A stretch of 64,000 bases of DNA. It comes from Bacteroidales bacterium. GTDB lineage: Bacteria > Bacteroidota > Bacteroidia > Bacteroidales > Muribaculaceae. How positions within the stretch are numbered: position 1 is the stretch's first letter; every line of letters starts with the position of its first letter. The notes beneath the pieces are model-generated. The model was not told where the DNA came from. It worked only from the letters and a program-made list of their open reading frames with translations, and searched no databases. Positions 1 through 8,037 of this stretch are shown here, piece by piece. Both the position numbers and the translations under genes were made by a program. Location: positions 1 to 64,000 of the forward strand of contig SFEA01000002.1 of the NCBI GenBank assembly GCA_004557385.1, in the 5' to 3' direction.

Positions 1-636
1 GGAAGGGTAAGAACAAACTTAAGAGCAGAGATTGAAGATCAGTATGAAATTCTGTCCTTTTTGGTGTCTGATATAAGTTCTCATTATCAAGAACAAGTTG
101 ACGATGTCGAGGAAAAAGTGGCTGAATTTAAAAAAGTTAATGCAAATGAAGATTACGAGATCGTTTCGAGTGAGTTGAGAAACTTTTACGCTGCATCAGA
201 GATCTGTGATTCGCGATGTGTGCAATCCAGACAAATTCTTTTTTGTGCTATATTTGCGTACTATGAAACGATGCTTAATAGGATAATAGTTTCCTATAAT
301 ATAAGGCCATGCAACCAACGTGATGCAAAATCTATGGTTGAAGGCATTTGTAAATTCTTTCTGGACAAATATCATTCCTCTTTAGATATAGAAAACTTAG
401 TGTTTATTAATGAGTATTGTAGGTTATTACGCAATCATTTTATGCATGGATTTTTGTCAGATGAAAGTAAAAGAAAGGTGTTGTGTAACTACAGTGAAAG
501 ATTTGGTGGTACAACGTATTATTCCGATATATACTATGAGATCGTCGATAATAGTTTTTTGGTTAAAGTACTGAAAACAGTTTTGGAAATCCTTACTACA
601 CTTGACGATGCCCTATGTGAGCAAAGAAATGAATGA
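1..636 (+). CDS. HEPN-domain protein, 5' end cut by window edge
   Basis: The frame is open from base 1, so the true start lies upstream; 212 codons are visible including the stop at 634-636. The visible protein is all-alpha in character. A helix with YYETMLNRIIVSYNI is followed about 45 residues later by the motif RNHFMHG, which fits the Rx4H active site of HEPN ribonucleases, most like the RiboL-PSP or MAE_28990/MAE_18760-type HEPN proteins. Such proteins are usually toxin or abortive-infection RNases, often paired with a partner gene next door. The upstream partner, if any, is outside the window. The DNA is AT-richer than the housekeeping genes that follow, which fits acquisition by transfer. 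The HEPN assignment rests on one motif and helix pattern; the RNase role is inference. Confidence 0.6.
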   Translation, partial: GRVRTNLRAEIEDQYEILSFLVSDISSHYQEQVDDVEEKVAEFKKVNANEDYEIVSSELRNFYAASEICDSRCVQSRQILFCAIFAYYETMLNRIIVSYNIRPCNQRDAKSMVEGICKFFLDKYHSSLDIENLVFINEYCRLLRNHFMHGFLSDESKRKVLCNYSERFGGTTYYSDIYYEIVDNSFLVKVLKTVLEILTTLDDALCEQRNE

Positions 637-692
637 TTGTTTGTCCAACCCGTCAATGAGTCGCCTTTGATAGTCTCAGATGGTGTAGTTTG

Positions 693-764
693 TTTGGCTA
701 AAAAAACAGTCTTTGAAATATAACTAATTGAAAGCCAAATGGGGCATAACTCTTCGACGAAGAG
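693..764 (+). other. Two consecutive inverted repeats downstream of the HEPN gene
   Basis: TTTGGCT at 693-699 pairs with AGCCAAA at 733-739, and a perfect 15-base palindrome CTCTTCGACGAAGAG lies at 750-764. With the terminator at 799-835 this makes three hairpins in a row with no convincing ORF. It could be the 3' untranslated region of the HEPN gene or a separate small RNA. Confidence 0.4.
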
Positions 765-798
765 GAATATTAACTCGCTGAAATCAGCAATTAAATAC

Positions 799-835
799 AA
801 CTCCGTCAAGCCCCTATGTCTTGGCGGAGTTTTTT
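799..835 (+). terminator. Rho-independent terminator
   Basis: AACTCCGTCAAG (799-810) and CTTGGCGGAGTT (820-831) form a 12-position stem with one mismatch and a 9-base loop, followed by a T run. It ends the transcript that contains the HEPN gene or the hairpin region before it. Confidence 0.85.
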
Positions 836-1236
836 GTCCCTTGATTCACATGCTCCATTCGCCTCTATGCCACAACGGTGAGTGGGAATAATATTGAAAT
901 GATGGCATTTCTGTACGAAGAAAAACCTTTGGTTGCGTTGGTCGATGGACTTGTTGTCAGATTTGCAGACCTGCTTGAGTGTGGGTTCACGAGATTGCTG
1001 ATAGGCATCTTCACGGATTTGCCGGCGGTGTTTGGAGTTGTATCGATGGCGGTGTTATATCCTATTGTGATTAAGCTTCGCAAGAAGATGAATGTGCTTA
1101 TGAGAAAGCTATATTGATTGCATGATGGTGTGCTGCGGGGGTATAGGGCAGCGTTTCGGGGTGTTGTTCAGGGCATTGCATGACGATGGGGTGCTGTGTC
1201 AAAAAGAAAGAATGGGATGAATTTTTATCGTAATTA
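836..1236. other. Gap without a convincing gene
   Basis: Short ORFs exist on both strands: a GTG-started 79-codon frame at 878-1117 (+), rich in hydrophobic residues and ending in a basic tail, and a 72-codon frame at 865-1083 (-). Neither resembles a family I know. An imperfect direct repeat of about 20 bases (TTGCATGA followed by GGTGTGCTG or GGGGTGCTG) occurs near 1119 and 1179. The segment may be a decayed gene. Confidence 0.3.
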
Positions 1237-1269
1237 TTTGTATTGTTGCGCCAATAAGCAGTATATTTG
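1237..1269 (+). promoter_or_regulatory. Bacteroidetes-type promoter of ansA
   Basis: The -7 element TATATTTG at 1262-1269 matches TAnnTTTG, and a -33 TTTG lies at 1237-1240 with 21 bases between them. Transcription would start about 50 bases before the ansA start codon. Confidence 0.6.
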
Positions 1270-1329
1270 CATTGTGAATACAAGCAATTTGCCAATTCAG
1301 CCGTTTTACAAACTCAAAATGCTTGAAGC

Positions 1330-2364
1330 ATGAACAGTAAACCAAAAATACTCATCATTTACACGGGTGGCACGATAGGCATGATTGAAAATCCTGAAAC
1401 CAAAGGTTTGCAGCCTTTCGACTTCACGCACCTCATCGACAATGTGCCCAAGATTAAGATGCTCGACTATGAGATAGGCAATATCCAGTTCGAGCCGCCA
1501 ATCGACAGTGCAAACATGAGTCCGCAGCATTGGTGCAACATTGCTAAAGCCATCGAGGACAATATTGATGTTTACGACGGGTTTGTGGTGCTTCATGGCA
1601 CCGACACCATGGCTTACACTGCTTCGGCTTTGAGTTTCATGCTTGAAAACCTGCAAAAGCCGGTGATTATCACCGGCAGCCAGTTGCCCATCGGCGAGGT
1701 GCGCACCGATGGCGAGGAAAACCTCATCACCGCCTTGCAGATTGCTGCTGCCACCGACATCAATGGCGAACCGATGGTGCAGGAAGTGGCAATACTTTTC
1801 GAGAATCATTTGTGGCGAGGCAACCGCTCGTCGAAGATGAGTGCCAACAACTTCGATGCATTCAAGAGTCACAACTATCCGGCGTTGGCTAAGATTGGGC
1901 TCGACATCGAGTTCAACGAGGATGCGCTGTTCCGCACCAACACTAAGCGTCCGTTGCAGGTGCACTACAATATGGACACCAATGTGCTGTTTGTTGAGAT
2001 TTTTCCCGGCATCAGCGACTCCACTTTGCGCCACATGCTCAGCACCCCCGGAGTGAAAGGCATTGTGCTCAAGACCTACGGCGCCGGCAATGCTCCGTCG
2101 AACGATGTGTTCACCCACACTATTGCCGAGGCTGTTGAGCGCGGCATAGTGATTGTGAACGTAACGCAATGTGTCAACGGCGCCGTCGACAGTTCGCTCT
2201 ACGACACGGGCAGCACGCTGTCGCGTTCGGGCGTAATCAGTGGCCACGACCTCACCAGCGAAGCAGCCATCACCAAGCTTATGCACCTGTTTGGCATGGG
2301 CTTGCCGGCTTCGTCGGTGAAGAAATATATGGAATATTCGATTTGTGGCGAAGCAACGATATAG
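1330..2364 (+). CDS. ansA: Type I (cytosolic) L-asparaginase
   Basis: Hydrolyses L-asparagine to aspartate and ammonia in the cytoplasm. The 344-residue length is normal for the AnsA family and no signal peptide is present, unlike periplasmic type II enzymes. The first catalytic motif YTGGTIG is at residues 11-17, with the nucleophile threonine at 15. The second, HGTDT, is at 89-93, with Thr91 and Asp92 as in E. coli AnsA. GSQLPIGEVRTD further on is also typical. The ATG at 1330 puts the first motif at the usual distance from the N terminus. It stands alone, with its own promoter upstream, and converges on the ettA operon downstream. Confidence 0.95.
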   Translation: MNSKPKILIIYTGGTIGMIENPETKGLQPFDFTHLIDNVPKIKMLDYEIGNIQFEPPIDSANMSPQHWCNIAKAIEDNIDVYDGFVVLHGTDTMAYTASALSFMLENLQKPVIITGSQLPIGEVRTDGEENLITALQIAAATDINGEPMVQEVAILFENHLWRGNRSSKMSANNFDAFKSHNYPALAKIGLDIEFNEDALFRTNTKRPLQVHYNMDTNVLFVEIFPGISDSTLRHMLSTPGVKGIVLKTYGAGNAPSNDVFTHTIAEAVERGIVIVNVTQCVNGAVDSSLYDTGSTLSRSGVISGHDLTSEAAITKLMHLFGMGLPASSVKKYMEYSICGEATI

Positions 2365-2478
2365 AAAACCCTTTCATAACCCTGCTGAAGCCGCGATGGC
2401 TTTGGCTATTTTTAATAATTTTACTTTATCTTATCAATTAATTACGACCTAAAAAATCTGCCTAAAAAAACTAAATAA

Positions 2479-2510
2479 CGCCCGCTTTGGCAATTAGCCG
2501 AGGCGGGCGT
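2479..2510 (-). terminator. Terminator of the ettA operon
   Basis: ACGCCCGC (2479-2486) pairs with GCGGGCGT (2503-2510). Read on the minus strand the stem is followed by a T-rich stretch (ttatttagttttttt), so it ends the leftward operon; the plus-strand side lacks a good T run. It may also slow plus-strand transcripts from ansA. Confidence 0.75.
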
Positions 2511-2536
2511 GAATGTTATTGCATGTGTGCAAAGTG

Positions 2537-4231
2537 TTAGGCGTCGAGTTTGCGATAGCGAATTCGCTTGGGCTCTTCGATGCCCAGTCGCTTGGCTTTG
2601 TTCACTTCATAGTCGCTATAGCTGCCTTCAAAGAAGAACACTTCGCCATTGCCTTCGAAGGCGAGGATGTGAGTGCAGATGCGGTCGAGGAACCAACGGT
2701 CGTGGCTGATTACCACGGCACATCCGGCAAACTGCTCAAGACCTTCCTCAAGTGCGCGAAGGGTGTTGACGTCGATGTCGTTGGTGGGTTCGTCAAGCAG
2801 CAGCACGTTGCCTTCCTGCTTGAGTGCCAATGCCAGTTGCAGGCGGTTGCGTTCGCCGCCCGAGAGCACGCCGCACTTCTTCTCCTGGTCGCCACCCGAG
2901 AAGTTGAAGCGGCTCAAGTAGGCGCGAGCGTTGATGTCGCGGCCGCCCATGCGCAGCGTTTCGTTGCCTTGGCTAATCACCTCGTAGACAGTCTTGTCGG
3001 GGTCGATGTCCTTGTGTTGCTGGTCAACGTAAGCCAGTTTCACTGTTTCGCCCACTTCAAACGAGCCTTTGTCGGGCGTTTCGAGTCCCATAATCAAGCG
3101 GAACAGGGTGGTTTTGCCCACGCCGTTCGGCCCGATTACGCCAATGATGCCTGCAGGGGGCAGGCTGAATGTGAGGTCGTTGTATAGCACCTTATCGCCA
3201 AAGCTCTTGGCAATTTCGTGCGATTCAATCACCTTGTTGCCCAATCGTGGACCGTTGGGGATGAATATTTCGAGGTGTTGTTCTTTTTCTTTTTGGTCCT
3301 CGTTGAGCAATCGGTCGTAGGAGTTGAGGCGCGCCTTACCTTTGGCTTGACGTGCTTTAGGCGCCATACGCACCCATTCGAGCTCGCGTTCGAGGGTCTT
3401 GCGGCGTTTGCTTGCCACCTTTTCTTCCTGAGCCATGCGCTTGCTCTTTTGGTCGAGCCATGATGAGTAGTTGCCCTTCCAAGGAATTCCTTCGCCGCGG
3501 TCGAGTTCGAGAATCCAGCCGGCAACGTCGTCGAGGAAGTAGCGGTCGTGAGTTACGGCAATCACGGTGCCTTCATATTGGTTGAGGTGCTGTTCGAGCC
3601 AGTCGATGCTCTCGGCGTCGAGGTGGTTGGTAGGCTCGTCGAGCAGCAGCACGTCGGGTTTTTGCAGCAGTAGTCGGCAGAGCGCCACGCGGCGGCGTTC
3701 GCCACCCGACAGGTGTTGTGCTTTTTGGTCGGCAGGCGGCAGACGCAGCGCGTCCATGGCGCGTTCGAGGCGCGAATCGAGGTTCCACGCATCGGTGGCG
3801 TCGAGCACATCTTGCAGTTCGGCTTGGCGGGCAAAAAGTTCGTTCATCTTGTCCTCGTTTTCGTAGTATTCGGGCAAGCCGAATTTGTTGTTGATTTCCT
3901 CGTATTCGGCAAGTGCGTCAACCACCGGCTTCACGCCCTCCTTCACAATCTCGAGCACGGTTTTGTCGTCGTCGAGGTGCGGGTCCTGGGGCAGATAGCC
4001 CACGGTGTATCCGGGCGAGAACACCACTTCGCCTTGATAGTCGTTGTCGATGCCGGCAATGATTTTCAGCAGGGTCGACTTTCCGGCGCCATTCAAGCCG
4101 ATGATGCCGATTTTTGCCCCGTAGAAAAACGAGAGATAGATGTTTTTCAGAATTTGTTTGTTTGTCTGCTTGATGGTTTTGTTCAATCCCACCATCGAGA
4201 AGATAATTTTTTTGTCGTCAACTGTAGCCAT
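2537..4231 (-). CDS. ettA: ABC-F protein EttA, energy-dependent translational throttle
   Basis: A soluble ABC-F ATPase that binds the ribosomal E site and gates the first elongation step according to cellular energy. At 564 residues it matches EttA (about 555 in E. coli). The first ABC domain has Walker A GLNGAGKST (residues 45-53), signature LSGGERRR and DEPTNHLD. A basic linker containing the ABC-F arm region follows (KSKRMAQEEKVASKRRKTLERE and onward). The second domain has GPNGVGKTT, LSGGERNR and DEPTNDID. There are no membrane segments, so it is not a transporter. It is the last gene of a three-gene operon, 20 bases after the SPOR lipoprotein gene. The EttA call over other ABC-F types rests on overall similarity and length. 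Confidence 0.93.
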   Translation of the reverse strand: MATVDDKKIIFSMVGLNKTIKQTNKQILKNIYLSFFYGAKIGIIGLNGAGKSTLLKIIAGIDNDYQGEVVFSPGYTVGYLPQDPHLDDDKTVLEIVKEGVKPVVDALAEYEEINNKFGLPEYYENEDKMNELFARQAELQDVLDATDAWNLDSRLERAMDALRLPPADQKAQHLSGGERRRVALCRLLLQKPDVLLLDEPTNHLDAESIDWLEQHLNQYEGTVIAVTHDRYFLDDVAGWILELDRGEGIPWKGNYSSWLDQKSKRMAQEEKVASKRRKTLERELEWVRMAPKARQAKGKARLNSYDRLLNEDQKEKEQHLEIFIPNGPRLGNKVIESHEIAKSFGDKVLYNDLTFSLPPAGIIGVIGPNGVGKTTLFRLIMGLETPDKGSFEVGETVKLAYVDQQHKDIDPDKTVYEVISQGNETLRMGGRDINARAYLSRFNFSGGDQEKKCGVLSGGERNRLQLALALKQEGNVLLLDEPTNDIDVNTLRALEEGLEQFAGCAVVISHDRWFLDRICTHILAFEGNGEVFFFEGSYSDYEVNKAKRLGIEEPKRIRYRKLDA

Positions 4232-4251
4232 GTTGTGTATGCAATTGATAG

Positions 4252-4803
4252 TTAATTAATTTTTTCAAGAATCCATAGGTTGTCGAGCGGAACGTTCATC
4301 TTCACACGCGACTTGGCGTTGTGCAGAAAGTCGGCAGCGCCTTCGCGGGTGTCGAAAGCCTCGATAATCACATAGTAGAGTTTTTCTTTTTCGTAATAGA
4401 GCACATAGGAGTTGTGACCCTCTTTGATAAGGCGGTCGCGCATCGAGCGGGCGTTCACCACCTGCTTGAATCCGCGCAGCACCACATTGTAGCGCTTGGT
4501 TTGCGCTTTTTCCACGTCAATAAGCCCCACAAAGTGAGCCACAATGCGCACCGAGTCGCCGTTCACCACATCGGTGTTGCGGCGCTGTTCCGCCACAATC
4601 TTGGCGTAGGTGTCGGCGCCAACGCCTTCTTTGGTTTTGTTGGCGGCAAGTTCGTAGGATGCGCGATAGTTTTCCTCGGTGGTGTGGCACGAGGTGAACA
4701 TCATCAGCGCCATCAGCGCCAGCGCCAAGGCTCCGACATGCGAGCCGTTGGCTATGAATTTCATTTTCAGTAATTTCATATCTTTGTTGTTGTTTAATTT
4801 CAT
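4252..4803 (-). CDS. SPOR-domain lipoprotein
   Basis: The N terminus carries a hydrophobic segment ending in a lipobox, MMFTSC, with the acylated cysteine at residue 39 if the ATG at 4803 is used. Starts at 4779 (MKLLKMKF) or 4764 (MKFIANG) would give a more usual signal peptide and are plausible. The C-terminal ~75 residues (YNVVLRGFKQVVNARSMRD, then YYVIIEAFDTREGA) fit a SPOR domain, which binds peptidoglycan lacking stem peptides. The protein is thus probably anchored to the outer membrane and contacts the cell wall. It sits between the phosphoesterase (18 bases upstream) and ettA (20 bases downstream), in one operon with no obvious shared pathway. Confidence 0.8.
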   Translation of the reverse strand: MKLNNNKDMKLLKMKFIANGSHVGALALALMALMMFTSCHTTEENYRASYELAANKTKEGVGADTYAKIVAEQRRNTDVVNGDSVRIVAHFVGLIDVEKAQTKRYNVVLRGFKQVVNARSMRDRLIKEGHNSYVLYYEKEKLYYVIIEAFDTREGAADFLHNAKSRVKMNVPLDNLWILEKIN

Positions 4804-4821
4804 AAAAATTTTGTTGTTGTC

Positions 4822-5331
4822 TTACTTACGAATCACCTCGTCGGCAAGCTCAATCACCTCGGCATCTTTAATGATGCCGGCGTCGATGGTGAGTTTCACC
4901 AGCGTGCGCACCGTTTGCCAGCCTTGTTTGCCGGCGGCACCTGGATTGACGTGCAGCAGGTTGAGTTCGCGGTCGGGCACTATCTTGAGTATGTGCGAGT
5001 GTCCGGTAACAAACAGTTGCGGCGACGACAGCCAAAGCCGCTGTCTGATGCCCGGGGCATATTTGCCGGGATAGCCGCCGATGTGTGTCATCACCACCTT
5101 CACGCCGTCGGTGGTGAAAACCTCAATGGCATTGAGTGCACGCCGAGCCTCGGCACCGTCGATATTGCCGTAGACAGCACGCACCACCGGCGCCACTTTG
5201 CCAAGGCGCTCGATGATGGTCATGTCGCCAATGTCGCCGGCGTGCCAAATCTCGTGACAGTCGGCAAAATGCTTGGCGTAGCGGTCGTCCCACAGCGAGT
5301 GGGTGTCAGACAGTATGCCTATTCGTTTCAT
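4822..5331 (-). CDS. YfcE/MJ0936-type metallophosphoesterase
   Basis: A 169-residue calcineurin-like phosphoesterase. All metal-binding motifs of the family are visible in order: SDTH near the N terminus (residues 8-11), GDIGD, GNIDG, the histidine in MTHIGG, and GHSH. The C-terminal NPGA(A)GKQ motif is typical of the YfcE subgroup, which cleaves phosphodiesters in vitro; the cellular substrate is unknown. The family is usually 160-185 residues, so it is complete. It is the first gene of the operon that continues with the SPOR lipoprotein and ettA, and has a good promoter just upstream. Confidence 0.9.
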   Translation of the reverse strand: MKRIGILSDTHSLWDDRYAKHFADCHEIWHAGDIGDMTIIERLGKVAPVVRAVYGNIDGAEARRALNAIEVFTTDGVKVVMTHIGGYPGKYAPGIRQRLWLSSPQLFVTGHSHILKIVPDRELNLLHVNPGAAGKQGWQTVRTLVKLTIDAGIIKDAEVIELADEVIRK

Positions 5332-5352
5332 AATCCAGCGATGATTATTCTA

Positions 5353-5383
5353 CAAATTTAGTGCTAACTGCCATTTTCTGCAA
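5353..5383 (-). promoter_or_regulatory. Promoter of the phosphoesterase-SPOR-ettA operon
   Basis: On the minus strand TAAATTTG (complement of 5353-5360) is a perfect -7 element, and TTG (complement of 5381-5383) lies 20 bases further upstream as -33. The start of transcription would be roughly 15 bases before the phosphoesterase start codon. Confidence 0.65.
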
Positions 5384-5444
5384 CAGCGGCACCGCTTTTT
5401 TGGTGATTGAGGGCGAAGATTAAAGTTATTTAATCATTTGTGTG

Positions 5445-5475
5445 TTGATGGAGTGACAAGAAAGATGTAATTTCG
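5445..5475 (+). promoter_or_regulatory. Probable promoter of the ATPase-DUF4435 / menA pair
   Basis: TAATTTCG at 5468-5475 is one base off TAnnTTTG, with TTG at 5445-5447 giving a 20-base spacer. It leaves a leader of about 10 bases to the ATG at 5491, or about 30 to the ATG at 5512. Confidence 0.45.
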
Positions 5476-5490
5476 TAAAACACAACAGTT

Positions 5491-7122
5491 ATGCATAAAA
5501 ACCATAATAATATGAACATTACATTGCCCAAACGAACCGTCGGCGAACCGCTTCAGCTCAACAACGCCTCGCAGGTGACGGTGATAGGTGCCAACGGTGC
5601 CGGTAAAAGTCGCTTTTGCCAGCGCCTGCTGCAAGATGCCGGCGACAAGGCTTATCGAATGTCGGCATTGAAGGGCATTCTCTCCGAGAATTATCATAAC
5701 ATCATGCCCGGAAGCATCGAGGACCAATATAACCAGAAGCTTGCCATCAATCCGCTCATAGGCGGCAAAGCCACTACCGAGTTTGAGCGGCTGTTGGTGA
5801 TGCTCATGAGCGACGAGTTTGCCGAGTTGCTTGTCTACAAGGCTCGCGTGCGCCTCGATGGCGACAACTCCGAGCCGCCTCACACCAAGCTCGACGCGCT
5901 GGTGCGCAACTGGCAAGTCATATTTCCGCGCAACAAGATTCTGCGCGAAAGCGGCAGGTTGCTGTTCAGCAACGACAGCGGCGATAAGCCCTACGGCGCC
6001 ATCAGGCTGAGCGACGGCGAAAAGGCTGCTCTCTACTATATTGGCGCCACGCTGTATGCCCCTAAGAATGCGGTGATTCTAGTGGACGCACCTGAGACGT
6101 TCATCCACCGAAGCATCATGCAAAACATGTGGAACGTGATTGAGGAGATGCGTCCCGACTGCACATTTGTATATAGCACTCACGACATTGAGTTCGCTTC
6201 AAGCCGAATTGCCAACACCTGCATTTGGATTAAGAGTTTCGATGTCGAAAACGAATCGTGGGACTATGAGTTTGTCAACCCCAACGACACGTTCAACGAC
6301 GAACTGTATTTCGACTTGCTGGGCAGCCGTAAACCAATTCTGTTCATCGAGGGCGACAATGTGCACAGCATCGACTCGAAGCTATATCCGTTGGTGTTCA
6401 CCGAGTATACAGTGAAGCCGCTGGGCAGCTGCAACAGGGTGATTGAGGCCACGCGCACGTTCAACGAGCTGAAGTCGTTCCATAACCTCGATGGGCGTGG
6501 CATTGTCGACCGCGACCGCCGCGACGAGGGCGAGGTGCGCTATTTGCGTTCGAAGCGTGTGTTTGTGCCCAATGTGGCTGAGATTGAAAACATTTTGTTG
6601 CTTGAAGATGTGGTGCGCGCTGTGGCTCGCTTCTGCCATAAGGACCCCGACAAGGTGTTCTCGCGCGTAAAGCGCAATGTGATTGGCATGTTCCGCGGCG
6701 TGCAGACCGCCCAGGCGCTCGAGCACGTGCGCCATCGTGTTAAGCGCAATGTGGAGGTGCGCATCGACAAGCGCTTCGAGGACATCACTGCTCTTGAAAA
6801 GCACATGATTTTCCTTATCAACGAAATAAAACCTCGCGAGATGTACGAGGAACTGTGCGAGCGGTTCAAGGGGTATGTCGACGGCAACGATTACGCCAAG
6901 GTGCTGATGGTGTTCAACGAAAAAACCATGCTCACCCAGTGCGGTGTGGCTCAGCTGTGTGGCTTGCAGAGCAAAGAGGCTTATTTGAGCACCATCTTGC
7001 GCATTCTCAAGCATGAGGGTCCTGAAGCCAAGGTGATACGCGATGCAATAATTCGCTGCTTCGATGCCGACGACAACTCTTCTGCACAGTTCAAAACAAG
7101 AAAATCTAACAAGAAACGATGA
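5491..7122 (+). CDS. AAA/ABC-type ATPase fused to a DUF4435 TOPRIM-like domain
   Basis: A 543-residue soluble protein. The N-terminal half is an SMC/ABC-like ATPase: Walker A GANGAGKS at 33-40, signature-like LSDGEKA at 173-179, Walker B VILVDAPE at 195-202, and an H-loop YSTHD at 228-232. The C-terminal half begins with ILFIEGDN (Glu287) and continues to GIVDRDRRDEG (Asp340 and Asp342). This E...DxD spacing resembles the TOPRIM-like fold of DUF4435 and, more distantly, OLD-family nucleases. OLD-like proteins cut nucleic acids and many act in phage defence, but a housekeeping role is equally possible here. The stop codon overlaps the menA start (ATGA), so both are translated together. The ATG at 5512 (MNITLPKRT) is an alternative start. 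Confidence 0.75.
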   Translation: MHKNHNNMNITLPKRTVGEPLQLNNASQVTVIGANGAGKSRFCQRLLQDAGDKAYRMSALKGILSENYHNIMPGSIEDQYNQKLAINPLIGGKATTEFERLLVMLMSDEFAELLVYKARVRLDGDNSEPPHTKLDALVRNWQVIFPRNKILRESGRLLFSNDSGDKPYGAIRLSDGEKAALYYIGATLYAPKNAVILVDAPETFIHRSIMQNMWNVIEEMRPDCTFVYSTHDIEFASSRIANTCIWIKSFDVENESWDYEFVNPNDTFNDELYFDLLGSRKPILFIEGDNVHSIDSKLYPLVFTEYTVKPLGSCNRVIEATRTFNELKSFHNLDGRGIVDRDRRDEGEVRYLRSKRVFVPNVAEIENILLLEDVVRAVARFCHKDPDKVFSRVKRNVIGMFRGVQTAQALEHVRHRVKRNVEVRIDKRFEDITALEKHMIFLINEIKPREMYEELCERFKGYVDGNDYAKVLMVFNEKTMLTQCGVAQLCGLQSKEAYLSTILRILKHEGPEAKVIRDAIIRCFDADDNSSAQFKTRKSNKKR

Positions 7123-8006
7123 AACAACTGAAAATATGGATTGAAGCCTTGCGACTGCGCACTTTGCCCGTATCGCTGTCGGGCGTGGTGATTGCAGTGG
7201 CTTTGGCTTATTATCGGGGGTGCCTGCGATGGACGCCTGCCGTGCTGTGCTTGCTGTTTGCCTTGTTGGCACAGATTGTGAGTAACCTTGCCAATGAATA
7301 CTATGACTATCTGCGTGGTGCCGACAAAAAAGGTCGCGTTGGTCCGCGCCGTGGTGTAACCGAAGGCGACATCAAGCCCGACACGCTCAAGTGGGTGACT
7401 GTGTGCACTCTTGTTGCTGCCTGTGCTGTGGGCTGCGGATTGCTGTTTTACGGTCCGTGGTGGCTGCTGGTTGTAGGCGTCGTCATTGCCTTGGCGGCAC
7501 TTGCCTATAGCGCAGGACCCTATCCGCTGTCGTATCATGGACTCGGCGAAGCGGCGGTGTTTGTGTTCTTCGGGCTGGTGCCAGTCAACCTCACTTATTT
7601 CATTCAGTCGGACACGTTTGATGCAATCGTGGTGTTTGCCTCGATTTCAATAGGGCTGATGGGCGTGAATGTGTTGCTGGTGAATAACTATCGCGACATG
7701 GAAGATGACATCGATGCCGGCAAGCACACCTCGGTGGTGATTTTCGGGCGTAAGTTGGCGGCTACCGCCTATCTCATCAATGGCTTTGTGGCTGTGAGCA
7801 TCTTGTCGCCGTTGTGGGTGCGACTCACGCTGTTCTCGTCGTGGTTGTGCCTGGTGCCTGCCGTGGTGTATTTGGCAATTCACACCGCCAACTGGTGGAA
7901 ACTGTGTCATAGCACCGGCGCTGCGCTCAATCCGCTGCTTGGTGCCACTGCGCGTGCCATGCTGCTGTTCACGGCGCTGCTGGCTGTTGCGCTCGCCATG
8001 GCGTGA
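7119..8006 (+). CDS. menA: 1,4-dihydroxy-2-naphthoate polyprenyltransferase (menaquinone synthesis)
   Basis: An integral membrane UbiA-family enzyme that attaches the polyprenyl chain to 1,4-dihydroxy-2-naphthoate, giving demethylmenaquinone. At 295 residues it has the usual length and about eight hydrophobic segments. The first Asp-rich prenyl-diphosphate motif is NEYYDYLRGAD (residues 59-69), followed by the MenA-specific GPRRGVTEG. The second is NNYRDMEDDIDAGKHT near residue 190. It overlaps the preceding ATPase gene by four bases, so it is probably transcribed from that gene's promoter. No other men genes are in the window. Confidence 0.93.
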   Translation: MKQLKIWIEALRLRTLPVSLSGVVIAVALAYYRGCLRWTPAVLCLLFALLAQIVSNLANEYYDYLRGADKKGRVGPRRGVTEGDIKPDTLKWVTVCTLVAACAVGCGLLFYGPWWLLVVGVVIALAALAYSAGPYPLSYHGLGEAAVFVFFGLVPVNLTYFIQSDTFDAIVVFASISIGLMGVNVLLVNNYRDMEDDIDAGKHTSVVIFGRKLAATAYLINGFVAVSILSPLWVRLTLFSSWLCLVPAVVYLAIHTANWWKLCHSTGAALNPLLGATARAMLLFTALLAVALAMA

Positions 8007-8037
8007 AACGGCGCTTAGATTGGCAGAAGCCGAATAA

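Noticed and set aside
878..1117. Small hydrophobic ORF with GTG start
   Set aside because: No ribosome site, no known relative and an opposing open frame of similar length; kept only as part of the gap description.
2513..3187. Long plus-strand ORF antisense to ettA
   Set aside because: It lies entirely within the ettA gene, shows no family motifs, and results from the codon bias of the real gene.
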